Below are positions 52,073-60,452 of a stretch of DNA of 64,000 nt, in pieces. Positions within the stretch are counted from its first letter, which is position 1; the number at the start of each line of letters is the position of its first letter. Under the pieces are notes generated by a model. It did not search any database, was not told the DNA's origin, and saw only the letters and a list, made by a program, of their open reading frames with translations. The DNA lies in the NCBI GenBank assembly GCA_965224205.1, contig CBDCYN010000015.1, positions 1 to 64,000 of the forward strand, given 5' to 3'. The position numbers and the translations under genes are program-made. The DNA comes from CBDCYN01 sp965224205 (GTDB taxonomy: Bacteria; Planctomycetota; Phycisphaerae; Phycisphaerales; Phycisphaeraceae).

Positions 52073-53563
52073 ATGAAGAATCCCACTAGGCAACCGATAT
52101 CATCCGTGATTGTGGTCGGTGGGGGGCTGGCGGGGATCGCGACGGCGGTCCGATTATCTGCGGCCGGTATCCAGGTCACCGTGGTCGAGACCCGCCAACG
52201 CCTGGGGGGGCGGGCGACAAGTTTTGTCGATCCGTCCACCGGGCGCCTGGTGGACAACTGCCAGCACGTCTTGCTGGGCTGCTGCACACACCTGATTGAG
52301 CTTTACCGCCGCCTCGGGGTGCTCGACCAGATTCAATGGCACCGGCGGCTGTATTTTTGGGACGGCCGCGGCGCGGTGGATGAATTAGAAGCCGACGACC
52401 TGCCGGCCCCTTTTCATCTCACACGCTCGCTGATGCGGCTTAGGTCACTGACCGCTACCGAGAAATGCGCGATCGCCCGGGCGATGTGGGCCATGGTCCG
52501 GATGGACCGGTCGCGGCGCAGGCAGCTCGAACAAATCACGTTTAGCCAATGGCTCGACCAGCACCGCCAACCCCCAGCCGCGGTGGAGCAGTTCTGGTCA
52601 CCGATCGTGACGGGGGCGGTCAATGAAACACCGCAGCGCGTCAACGCGGGGTACGCGATCCAGGTCTTCCAAGAGGGGTTTATCGGTGCCCACGACGCGT
52701 ACATGATGGGCCTGCCCATGGTGCCCCTGGTGCAGCTGTACGACCGGGCCCAACGGGTGATCACCGCCAGCGGCGGGCAGATGCTGCTGTCGACGAGTGC
52801 CGAGCGGTTTGATTATCGTAAGGGGGCCATTGAGGCGTTGGTGTTATCGGACCAACGGCGGCTCGTCGCCGACGCGTTTGTGGGTACGGTCCCGTTCGAT
52901 CGGCTGCTGAAATTGTGCCCGACCGAGATGAAGCGGGACGACGACCGGCTGCAACGGCTGGGTGAAGTCCAAGTCAGCCCGATCATCGGTGCCCATTTCT
53001 GGTTTTCCGGTGAGGGGGCCCGCAACGGCCGACCGTTGATGACCCTGCCCCACCTGGTCCTGACGCGAAGCCCGTTGCACTGGATCTTCAACAAGGGCCG
53101 GGATCCGGACACGCTGATCAACGGCCGGGCCACCCACCACCTCCACGGGGTCATCAGCGCCGCCCATGATCTGGTCGCCCAGCCGGCCCAGCGGATTATC
53201 CAGATCTGTGAAAGAGAGATCCGCGACGCCTTGACCGCGACCGGCGGATGGGCGGATGCCCCGCTCGTCCACGCGAGAGTCATCAAGGAAAAACGGGCGA
53301 CCTTCTCGGCGACCCCGGGGGTGACCGCGATGCGCCCCTCCGCGCGGGGCACGATCCCGAATCTATTCTTGGCCGGTGATTGGTGCGACACCGGCTGGCC
53401 GGCCACGATGGAGGGCGCGGTGCGGAGCGGAGACGCCGCGGCGGCGGCCGTCCTTGACGATGCAGCGGCCGCTGAGCGACCATTTGTTGCCAACGATTTG
53501 CCCGCGGATCGACTGTATCGATGGCTGCATGGCGCCGCGAGGCACACGATGACGAGGCGTTGA
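52073..53563 (+). CDS. hpnE: Hydroxysqualene dehydroxylase HpnE
   Basis: The 496-residue FAD-dependent amine oxidase-fold enzyme reduces hydroxysqualene to squalene, the last step of the HpnCDE route. The dinucleotide-binding motif VIVVGGGLAGIATAVRLSAAG, the ETRQRLGGRATSF block and the C-terminal FLAGDWCDTGWPATMEGAVRSG flavin motif are clear. It is shifted by 123 bp from hpnD on the same strand. Squalene here could feed hopanoids or sterols; no cyclase gene is in the window. Confidence 0.93.
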   Translation: MKNPTRQPISSVIVVGGGLAGIATAVRLSAAGIQVTVVETRQRLGGRATSFVDPSTGRLVDNCQHVLLGCCTHLIELYRRLGVLDQIQWHRRLYFWDGRGAVDELEADDLPAPFHLTRSLMRLRSLTATEKCAIARAMWAMVRMDRSRRRQLEQITFSQWLDQHRQPPAAVEQFWSPIVTGAVNETPQRVNAGYAIQVFQEGFIGAHDAYMMGLPMVPLVQLYDRAQRVITASGGQMLLSTSAERFDYRKGAIEALVLSDQRRLVADAFVGTVPFDRLLKLCPTEMKRDDDRLQRLGEVQVSPIIGAHFWFSGEGARNGRPLMTLPHLVLTRSPLHWIFNKGRDPDTLINGRATHHLHGVISAAHDLVAQPAQRIIQICEREIRDALTATGGWADAPLVHARVIKEKRATFSATPGVTAMRPSARGTIPNLFLAGDWCDTGWPATMEGAVRSGDAAAAAVLDDAAAAERPFVANDLPADRLYRWLHGAARHTMTRR

Positions 53564-53587
53564 CCGACGCAAAAGACGTACGCTCAG

Positions 53588-54685
53588 TCAGTGCTTTTCT
53601 CTGTACTGGCTGGGACTGGCTTCGATCAACCGGGTGAACGTGCTGGTAAAATGGCCGTGGCTGGAAAATCCACAACGGCTGGCGATCTTGCCGATTGACT
53701 CGCGGCTGGACCGCAACATCCATTTGGCCATCTGGAGCTGCTTTTTCTGCAGGTACTGCTTGGGGCTGATGCCTACGTGTTTGGAGAAAAGCCGGTGGAA
53801 ATGGAATGGGCTGAGGTGCACCGCAGCGGCGATCTGCTCGAGGCTGGGCGACTTATTGAACCGTTCGTGGATAAACGCGATCGATTCGGCGATCCGGTCG
53901 TCTTCCACCGCGCCCACCGGGGGCAATTCGTCGGGCTCGAGCTGGCGGATCTCGAGATACCACTGGGGCAAACGCGGTGGGCTAAGCACGGTCCTGCGAT
54001 GGAAGCAGACCCAGTACAGCTGCTTGGGAAGATCGATCGAAAAATCGTGCGTCTCGAAATCAGCCCCGTCCCCCCATCTCTGGGCTGCAATCTGGTGCAT
54101 CGATTCCAGCAGCGTCGGCAGGGCTGACGGCTCGCGCAGCAGCATCGCTTGGGTCCAGGGGTCCGCGGTGATCAGACGGTCATCATGGCCGATCAAAAGC
54201 CGCCCCATCCCCGGCTCTTCGATCTGGTTAAACCTCGCTCGCCATTGCTGAATCATCAACGAAGCCAGCTGCTGCTCATCGGGGGCAAACGGCTTGGCTC
54301 GTCGCGCCATGAGCAGAAGCCACCATCGACGAAGCGGCAGAGACTCGGGGCTCATATGGACCATCACATGGTCATATTGAGCGGTCAAAACCGACCCATT
54401 TTCCCCGGAGCCCTTCTCGCTAGCTGCGCCGCCGCGTCGTTTGGCCTGTTTGAATAGGTTGTCTTGCGACGCGGAGGTGATAAGCCAATCGTTTAAGGTT
54501 TGATGATCCCATCCACGACAGGCCAGCACTTCATCGGGTTGAGGCTTCTGCTCGTGCACAACCGCGACGGCGATCGCGTCTGCGGAGATAAGCTTCTGCG
54601 TCGAATCTAACGCCTTGCCTGGATGTTCACTCCAAGGTACCCACTGGCTGGTCGAATTGGCTGGCGCCCGCGGCATAATCGGCAC
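53588..54685 (-). CDS. AraC-family transcriptional regulator
   Basis: The 365-residue regulator has a C-terminal AraC-type DNA-binding domain (about residues 262-362): IAESIAFIHERFNKSPSLEQIAAAVHLSPFHFHRLFSKHVGISPKQYL and the second helix pair IGKIASRCGFSSHGHFTSTFTRLIEASPSQYR. The N-terminal about 260 residues are not a known cupin domain; Trp-rich segments suggest a sensor of unknown ligand. Start: MPIMPRAP or Met4. It is convergent with hpnE, 25 bp away, so it need not regulate it. Confidence 0.9.
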   Translation of the reverse strand: MPIMPRAPANSTSQWVPWSEHPGKALDSTQKLISADAIAVAVVHEQKPQPDEVLACRGWDHQTLNDWLITSASQDNLFKQAKRRGGAASEKGSGENGSVLTAQYDHVMVHMSPESLPLRRWWLLLMARRAKPFAPDEQQLASLMIQQWRARFNQIEEPGMGRLLIGHDDRLITADPWTQAMLLREPSALPTLLESMHQIAAQRWGDGADFETHDFSIDLPKQLYWVCFHRRTVLSPPRLPQWYLEIRQLEPDELPPVGAVEDDRIAESIAFIHERFNKSPSLEQIAAAVHLSPFHFHRLFSKHVGISPKQYLQKKQLQMAKWMLRSSRESIGKIASRCGFSSHGHFTSTFTRLIEASPSQYREKH

Positions 54686-54848
54686 TCCCTCGTGACAGGT
54701 TCACTAGGCACCCACCGGACTTGGTTGTTGGGTTGTCTATGGTCTTTCTACACGTCACTCCTTATCCTGTCCGACCCACTTTTATTATACAGAAAAGAAT
54801 GACGTTTGCTTGGGCAAGACAAAAAAACAAGATCGTATAAATGAATAA

Positions 54849-55352
54849 TTAACAATCCTTTGCCGGCTGTTCAATTCTCCAGGCGAGGCGGCCTTGGTCA
54901 CAGTCGATATGAGCGCAGAAAAACTTCCGTCGGTATCTCCAGAACAGCGGCCAGATCACGACGCGGTCGGTTTCCGGTATCGGCAGGTCGTCAATCGATC
55001 CCGCGTCGTGCCAGCCCAGTTGGCCCTCCTCAAAACTCAATTTTTCGACAGTTACCGGCTTGGTGACCTCGTAAAGGAACATCAGCCAATGCCCGCTGCT
55101 GAGATAATCCCGTTCCGAGACCAAGCCGGTTAGGTGCAGATCCGACGCTTCAAGGGTCAGCCCGGTCTCCTCTCGTATCTCCCGCAGGGCACAGGCGGAC
55201 GGGCTCTCGCCGCCGTCGCGGTCGAGTTTGCCGCCTACCGGCGAGTACAGGTGCTGGTTGGGTGGCTTGTGACGATGCAACAGCAGCACGCGACCCGCTT
55301 CGTCGAACAGGTAGCACAGGACCGCGATCGTGTACGGGCGGATGTCGGGCAT
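54849..55352 (-). CDS. Nudix hydrolase
   Basis: The 167-residue Nudix protein has a box with a slightly longer loop before the glutamates: GGKLDRDGGESPSACALREIREETGL. The strand YSPVGGKL and the preceding VLLLHRHKPP are typical of MutT-like enzymes that clean up oxidised nucleotides or nucleoside diphosphate compounds; the substrate cannot be assigned. It starts MPDIRPYTIAVLCYLFD. It is divergent from nothing nearby: the AraC gene follows it on the same strand after about 160 AT-rich bases. Confidence 0.88.
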   Translation of the reverse strand: MPDIRPYTIAVLCYLFDEAGRVLLLHRHKPPNQHLYSPVGGKLDRDGGESPSACALREIREETGLTLEASDLHLTGLVSERDYLSSGHWLMFLYEVTKPVTVEKLSFEEGQLGWHDAGSIDDLPIPETDRVVIWPLFWRYRRKFFCAHIDCDQGRLAWRIEQPAKDC

Positions 55353-55417
55353 CGAGGCATCCTAACCCAGAAGGGCCCCGCAGACATCTCGCTTGGTCCC
55401 GCGGCGACGCCTGACCA

Positions 55418-55456
55418 AGATGGGTATATTTCAATACGCAACGCGTATCAATCAAG
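55418..55456. repeat. TATAC-family end junction (right end next to left end)
   Basis: GGGTATA is followed after four bases by AATACGCAACGCGTATCAA, i.e. a right end abutting a left end with no interior. It resembles the junction at 9092-9107. It may be the scar of excision, circularisation or a tandem copy. Confidence 0.5.
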
Positions 55457-55847
55457 ATTCCGAAACCGACTCTTCAGCCATGGGAAACGCCGGGGCGTCG
55501 GCCGGTTCGGTCCAGTCCTCGCAGCTTGAAAGGTTCAGTTCCATCGGGCAGGTCTTGCGGTATCCGAGCTTACGGATTACCTCTAAGACCTCGGTCCAGG
55601 TGGGGTAGGGCTGGTGGTTAACGCGCTTGTAGGCGTCGATGGCCATGACGAACAGGAACTGCTCGCTGGTCATCTGGCCCTCTTCGGCGGCTTTCATGAA
55701 GTCGGTGCGCCGGCGGCCCGGTCCGCGCCGCCGTTCGAGGCCCGTTCCCCGGGTGGTCCGCCGTTCTACAACGGAATCCCGACGATCCCCTCCTTGGCGG
55801 CGTTCTTCTCGCTGACCCGTGGGACCGTTGGGAGGGTTCTTCGCCAT
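55452..55847 (-). CDS. Conserved hypothetical protein (planctomycete-type)
   Basis: The 131-residue soluble protein has a basic, low-complexity N-terminus (REERRQGGDRRDSVVERR) and a well-structured C-terminal half, EQFLFVMAIDAYKRVNHQPYPTWTEVLEVIRKLGYRKTCPM. That second half looks like a conserved helical domain that I recall from other planctomycetes without an assigned role. No known motif. It lies upstream of the Nudix gene on the same strand. Confidence 0.78.
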   Translation of the reverse strand: MAKNPPNGPTGQREERRQGGDRRDSVVERRTTRGTGLERRRGPGRRRTDFMKAAEEGQMTSEQFLFVMAIDAYKRVNHQPYPTWTEVLEVIRKLGYRKTCPMELNLSSCEDWTEPADAPAFPMAEESVSES

Positions 55848-55905
55848 GGCTCGTGCTCCTGTAAAGCCGGATCAGCCGACCCGGGGTTAGGGGCAAGGCC
55901 GATCG

Positions 55906-56148
55906 TTAATCGAAATCGTCTTCGTCCTCGTCGAAGAAGTCGTCCTCGTCGTCGTTGTCGAGGTCCTCGTCCTCGTCGTCGTCGAAGAGGTCGTCCTCAT
56001 CCTCGTCTTCATCGTCAAAAAAATCGTCTTCATCAAGGTCATCTTCATCATCCAACGCACACAACCCCCACCAACCCAGCCGAACCTTGGGGTGATGTAC
56101 GGCCAAGATTCCTGGCGACGTCGGCGTCCCTTGCATCCGTTCGAACAT
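55906..56148 (-). CDS. Small acidic protein, Asp/Glu-rich tail
   Basis: The 80-residue protein has an ordinary first 30 residues (MFERMQGTPTSPGILAVHH) and a C-terminal 50 residues made almost wholly of Asp and Glu with Phe (EDDFFDDEDEDEDD). A Shine-Dalgarno GGAG lies 9-10 bases before ATG, which supports translation. Such tails occur in chaperone- or nucleic-acid-mimic proteins. The function is unknown. Confidence 0.6.
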   Translation of the reverse strand: MFERMQGTPTSPGILAVHHPKVRLGWWGLCALDDEDDLDEDDFFDDEDEDEDDLFDDDEDEDLDNDDEDDFFDEDEDDFD

Positions 56149-56336
56149 AGCTAATCACTCCAAAGGGGTTAAGACCGCGTACCCTCACAAACAGGCCCGC
56201 CCGGCAGCTCACGGACTGGCCCACCACGGGCTGGCGGTTACACTATCTCGAATAGTCCATTTGTCAATAGGTATTATCGGGCGCAGACCCACGCTATCAC
56301 AGCACAGCCGGCACACCCCAGCGAGCGTAACACGAA

Positions 56337-56795
56337 ATGGCCAAAACGACCAGGATCGACAGGAGACCGGGCTGGCACATCGGTGCCGCGATCGGTCAGT
56401 GGCTGGTCCCGGGCGGCGGGTACTTGTTGCTCGGCGAGCCCCGCCGGGCGGTGGCGATCGGTGTGAGCATTATTCTGCTGTGGATCGGTGGCCTGCTGAT
56501 CGGAGGGGTCGGTGTTTGTGCCCGTGACGACCACCCCGCGTGGTTCTACGCCCAGTCGCTGATGGGGCCGTCGTGGGTCGTCGACCGTTACCAGAAAAGG
56601 ATCAAACACGATGTCTCGAGATTCGACGACGACACCTTCGAGCCGAGCTTCGGGGCGCGGTTCGAGCCCAGTTATGGGCACATGAACGAGCAGGGGATCC
56701 TCTACACCGCGCTGGCTGGCCTGCTGAACCTGCTAGCGATTTTCGACGTCATCTACCGCGACCCGTCGCGATGCGGGGGTGCCGATGCAGCCTAG
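56337..56795 (+). CDS. Small membrane protein, unknown function
   Basis: The 152-residue protein has a Gly-rich first hydrophobic segment (WLVPGGGYLLLGEPRRAVAIG), a second helix (VSIILLWIGGLLIGGVGV) and a third near the C-terminus (ILYTALAGLLNLLAIFDVIY) with an amphipathic charged stretch between. It resembles planctomycete proteins with a short WLVPGxGH motif but no function is known. It is followed by another small membrane gene 60 bp later, probably co-transcribed. Confidence 0.75.
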   Translation: MAKTTRIDRRPGWHIGAAIGQWLVPGGGYLLLGEPRRAVAIGVSIILLWIGGLLIGGVGVCARDDHPAWFYAQSLMGPSWVVDRYQKRIKHDVSRFDDDTFEPSFGARFEPSYGHMNEQGILYTALAGLLNLLAIFDVIYRDPSRCGGADAA

Positions 56796-56855
56796 ACGCT
56801 CCTTCCCCCGCCGCGGCCCCCGCCCCCAACCCACTGCGACGAGGATCACACCGTC

Positions 56856-57149
56856 ATGTTGAGTCCCGACCTGCCGCTATTCGTCCTCATCGATTTACAA
56901 ACGGTTCTGACGCCGGGCATGCTGGGGTTCCCGCTGGGGTTCCAGGTGTTTCATGAACCGCTGCGGCTCGATGACTATTGGATCTTGCTGCTGCTGCCCA
57001 TGGTCGCGGCGATCTCGGTGGTCTACAAGGCGATCAAGCTTGAAGATCTCTCTCGGCTGCCTAGCCAGGCGACCTCACTGGCGTTGCAGATCGTTATGTT
57101 CATGGTCCTGGCGGCGGCGATGTTGTGGCTGATCACCGAATTGGTCTGA
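56856..57149 (+). CDS. Small membrane protein, unknown function
   Basis: The 97-residue protein has two membrane helices: YWILLLLPMVAAISVVYKAIK and LALQIVMFMVLAAAMLWLITELV. Between them lies a short EDLSRLP segment. The first 40 residues are hydrophobic but broken by Pro/Gly. It directly precedes trpD (40 bp) and follows another small membrane gene, suggesting a three-gene unit. No function is recognised. Confidence 0.75.
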   Translation: MLSPDLPLFVLIDLQTVLTPGMLGFPLGFQVFHEPLRLDDYWILLLLPMVAAISVVYKAIKLEDLSRLPSQATSLALQIVMFMVLAAAMLWLITELV

Positions 57150-57189
57150 TTATCGATCCCCCGCCGCTGCCCCAAAGCGAGCCGCCCAC

Positions 57190-58269
57190 ATGAAGGACCT
57201 ACTCGCCCAACTCGTTGCCGGTCACCGCCTCGATGAGGATCAAGCCCACGACCTGTTTGAACAGATCATGACCGGCAAGGCCACACCGGCCCAGACCGCC
57301 GCGGCATTGGCGATGATCCAGCTGCGCGGGCCCGCGACGCAGGAGCTGCTCGGGGCCGCGCGGGTGATGCGGGCCAAGGCCACCGCGGTAACCGCCCCAG
57401 ACGCGCTAACGATCATCGATACGTGCGGGACCGGCGGCGACCACAGCGGGACGTTTAACATCTCCACCGCCGCGGCGATCGTCGCAGCGGCGGCGGGCAG
57501 GCCGAGGGGGGTCGCGGTCGCCAAGCACGGGAACCGATCGGTGACGAGCCGGTCGGGCAGCTCGCAGGTCCTCGAGGCCCTGGGCGTGACGCTGCGGGTC
57601 CAACCCGAAACACTCACGCGGTGCCTGGACGAAGCGGGCTTGTGCTTCTGCTTCGCGCCGGCCCACCATCCGGCGATGAAGCACGCGGTAGAGGTGCGCC
57701 AGCAGCTGGCCTTCCGCACCCTCTTCAATCTGTTGGGGCCGCTAACCAACCCCGCGGGGGCGTTGCGCCAGGTGATCGGCGTGTTCGACCCGGACTGGAC
57801 CGAGCCGATCGCCCACGTCTTAGCGAAACTCGGCAGTGCCCACGCGATGGTCGTCCACGGCCGGATCGACGGCGCTTCCGACCAACCGCCGCAACAGTGC
57901 CGTGGGCTAGACGAGCTGACCATTACCGGCCCCACCCGCGTCAGCCACCTTCAACGGGGGAAAGTCCGTACCTATGAGGTCCATCCACAGGATCTGGGGC
58001 TAACGGTCGTCGACCCCAGCGTCCTCTGCGCCGACGGGCCCGAAGCGAGTGCCGAGGTCATCCGGGGGGTCCTACGTGGTGAGGCCGGACCCGCGAGGCA
58101 AATCGTGGGCCTCAACGCCGCCGCGGCACTGCTGGTGGCCGATGTGGCGGATGATTTATTGACGGGGTTCACGATGGCGACCGAAGTGATGGATTCGGGC
58201 GTAGCGGAAGAATCGTTACAAACACTGGTCCGGGTCACCCAAGCCGGTGCGGCGTCCAACGTCGATTAA
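57190..58269 (+). CDS. trpD: Anthranilate phosphoribosyltransferase
   Basis: The 359-residue enzyme catalyses the second step of tryptophan synthesis, transferring phosphoribose from PRPP to anthranilate. All diagnostic blocks are present: IDTCGTGGDHSGTFNIST (PRPP loop), VAVAKHGNRSVTSRSGSSQVLEALG, FCFAPAHHPAMKHAVEVRQQL, FNLLGPLTNPAGALRQVIGV and DELTITGPT. It starts with MKDLLAQLVAGHRLD. No other trp gene is nearby, so tryptophan genes are scattered. Confidence 0.96.
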   Translation: MKDLLAQLVAGHRLDEDQAHDLFEQIMTGKATPAQTAAALAMIQLRGPATQELLGAARVMRAKATAVTAPDALTIIDTCGTGGDHSGTFNISTAAAIVAAAAGRPRGVAVAKHGNRSVTSRSGSSQVLEALGVTLRVQPETLTRCLDEAGLCFCFAPAHHPAMKHAVEVRQQLAFRTLFNLLGPLTNPAGALRQVIGVFDPDWTEPIAHVLAKLGSAHAMVVHGRIDGASDQPPQQCRGLDELTITGPTRVSHLQRGKVRTYEVHPQDLGLTVVDPSVLCADGPEASAEVIRGVLRGEAGPARQIVGLNAAAALLVADVADDLLTGFTMATEVMDSGVAEESLQTLVRVTQAGAASNVD

Positions 58270-58467
58270 CCCTCCACCAACCTATCTATGGCCGCAAACA
58301 ACGCGATAGCCGCTAACCCATAATCCGCGGCCCGGAGCCCTGAACCGGCCCGACCCGAGCCGACCCGATTTGGATTGGTGTATTGAGCTCGATCCTGCCG
58401 ATGTCGTAACTGGATCTGACCCGCTCAATGGGTCACAGATGATAGGCTTGGGGTTAGTTCGGGTGAG

Positions 58468-59370
58468 GTGATGATCTCGATGTGGTTTTCTAAACGGAAC
58501 AAGAAGGTGACCCGGGGGAGAAAGTGGGGCCGCACTCCTGAATGGGATCCCACGCGCACCCTGATCGGGATCCGTGTGCTCACGATCGTCGGTTTCATGT
58601 TGTGCCTCGTCCTTGCTTGGGGGTGGGGTCAACCCCGGCTGATGCGGTACGCCCAATCGGCCGGCCGCCACCCGCTAGCGGAAGACCGGGTGGTATTATC
58701 ACCGGCGCCCATGTGGATGAGCACGGCGCTACAAGATGCGTTGCGGAGTATCGTCGCCCGGCAGCTTCTCACGGCCCCGGTTAAACATCGTTTAACTCAA
58801 GCCGCTCGCCAGCTCGAAGATGACCCTTGGGTCAAACGGGTGGTGGAGATCCGGCGGGTAAGCCAACGCACCGTGGTGGTCACCGCCCAGTACCGCGTGC
58901 CCAGAGCGGTTGTTCAAGACGGGACCGATTACTACCTGATCGATGAACAGGCGGTCCGGCTGCCCGGGGTTTACGAACGCCACCACCTCGAGCCGTTGAA
59001 CCTGCCGGTGATCGTCGCGGTGGCTTCGGGTCCCCCGCCGGTCGGTGACGCCTGGCCCGGGCAGGACCTGCGGTCTGGGGTTTCTTTGGCCAGCCTCCTG
59101 GTGGGTCAGCCCTACGCCCCACAGGTCAAGGCGATCGATGTCAGCGGCCGAGACCGCCGTGGCCGTATCCGCCTGGTGCTGCTGACCCGCCACGGGATGG
59201 TGCGATGGGGGTTCCCCCCGGGCCAGGAGCAGGCGATCGAACCGGACGCGGAGACAAAACTCGACCGGCTCGAGGCCGTCTATCACCGGTGTGGGTCGGT
59301 CGACGCCGGTGACAAGGTCGTCGACGTGTACGGCGCCGCGATTTTTGTCCACCCTCAGTCATTCTCGTAA
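58468..59370 (+). CDS. FtsQ-like bitopic membrane protein (POTRA-type)
   Basis: The protein has about 300 residues. Alternative starts exist at 58471 and 58480. A basic cytoplasmic N-terminus precedes one membrane helix (IGIRVLTIVGFMLCLVLAW). The extracytoplasmic part begins with a POTRA-like unit (LEDDPWVKRVVEIRRVSQRTVVVTAQYRVPRAVVQ, then YYLIDEQAVRLPG), which resembles the FtsQ/DivIB pattern of WVKxVxVxRxxPxT and D.G. A beta domain follows and it ends VVDVYGAAIFVHPQ. FtsQ belongs to the divisome of FtsZ-dividing bacteria; whether it acts in division here is uncertain. The gene stands alone, away from a mur cluster. Confidence 0.6.
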   Translation: MMISMWFSKRNKKVTRGRKWGRTPEWDPTRTLIGIRVLTIVGFMLCLVLAWGWGQPRLMRYAQSAGRHPLAEDRVVLSPAPMWMSTALQDALRSIVARQLLTAPVKHRLTQAARQLEDDPWVKRVVEIRRVSQRTVVVTAQYRVPRAVVQDGTDYYLIDEQAVRLPGVYERHHLEPLNLPVIVAVASGPPPVGDAWPGQDLRSGVSLASLLVGQPYAPQVKAIDVSGRDRRGRIRLVLLTRHGMVRWGFPPGQEQAIEPDAETKLDRLEAVYHRCGSVDAGDKVVDVYGAAIFVHPQSFS

Positions 59371-59393
59371 ACGAGCCCCCAAAAGCCAACGCC

Positions 59394-60413
59394 TTAAAGC
59401 GAACGCGACAGGCGTACCGGCTGGCCGGTCTCGATGCTCTCGGCCTCCGCTTCCACCGTGGCGATGGCGTGGGCCGCGTCCGTCAACGTGACCGTTTGAG
59501 GGCGTAGCCCACTCTTGATGCAATCGACCAGATACCCGATCTGCCCGTCGTACCCCAGGCCCGGGGGCAGTTCGACCTCGCGCGGTTCTTGCCCTTCTTC
59601 GGCTAGGCGGACGTGGTTTTGCCCATCAAAACGGAACGTCGCGGTCGCCCGCGCGAAATTCACGGTGTAGCTCATCTCGAACCCAAAACCGCCGGCCATC
59701 GCCCACCCCCCTTCGGCGACGACCAGGGGGATGCCGTCATATTCATACCGGGTGACCACGTGGTCGATCGCCCCGGTCAGCTTGGTGTACCCGAAGCTGG
59801 TCACCGATCGAGGGGGGCCGAAGCAGTAGTGGATAAAATCCGTGTCGTGCAGGTGCAGGTCCAAGATCGCCCCGCCGCACTGGTGCCCATCGAGATAAAA
59901 CGGGCTGCCGAGGTTCGTGCCCACACGCCGGAACGTCGCGGCCAGGACCGGGCCGTACGCCTGGTCGTCGATCGCTTGCTTAAGCCACGCCCAGCCCGGC
60001 CAGAACCGCATGCACATCGCGGGCATCGCGAACGAGGCGGCCTGTTCGGCTTCCTGGGCCAGGGCGTAAGCGTCACCGCTGGTGCGGGCCAGCGGCTTCT
60101 CGACCAGGACGTGCTTGCCGGCGCGTAAGGCCTCACTTGCAAACGAGACATGAAACGGCGTGGGCAGGCAGATATCAACCAGCTGCACCTGCGGGTCGTG
60201 GATCAGGTCCGTCACGTCAGCATAGTGCTTGAGATCAGCAAATCGAAACCCGCCGCTGGCCTGACCGGCGATGTTGCCAGCCTCTTTCTTGACCGATAGC
60301 CGGTCCGGGTTGCGGTCAGCGACCGCGACGACCCGGGCATCGTGACGTTTATTCCACGCATCGAGATGGGTCCAGCCCATCAAGCCCAAGCCGGCCACGC
60401 CAACTTTGATCAT
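59394..60413 (-). CDS. Gfo/Idh/MocA-family oxidoreductase
   Basis: The 339-residue NAD(P)-dependent sugar or inositol dehydrogenase has a Rossmann fold starting MIKVGVAGLGLMGWTHL. VEKPLARTSGDAYAL is the catalytic EKP motif, and a C-terminal sheet domain carries HLHDTDFIHYCFG with the substrate His/Asp. The substrate is unknown; such genes are numerous in planctomycetes, often for sugars from sulphated or plant polymers. It lies on the same strand as dapF, 39 bp downstream of it, so it may be co-transcribed. Confidence 0.93.
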   Translation of the reverse strand: MIKVGVAGLGLMGWTHLDAWNKRHDARVVAVADRNPDRLSVKKEAGNIAGQASGGFRFADLKHYADVTDLIHDPQVQLVDICLPTPFHVSFASEALRAGKHVLVEKPLARTSGDAYALAQEAEQAASFAMPAMCMRFWPGWAWLKQAIDDQAYGPVLAATFRRVGTNLGSPFYLDGHQCGGAILDLHLHDTDFIHYCFGPPRSVTSFGYTKLTGAIDHVVTRYEYDGIPLVVAEGGWAMAGGFGFEMSYTVNFARATATFRFDGQNHVRLAEEGQEPREVELPPGLGYDGQIGYLVDCIKSGLRPQTVTLTDAAHAIATVEAEAESIETGQPVRLSRSL

Positions 60414-60452
60414 GGTTTGATCTCCCTTGAGCGGTCAAGGCCGACATGACCG

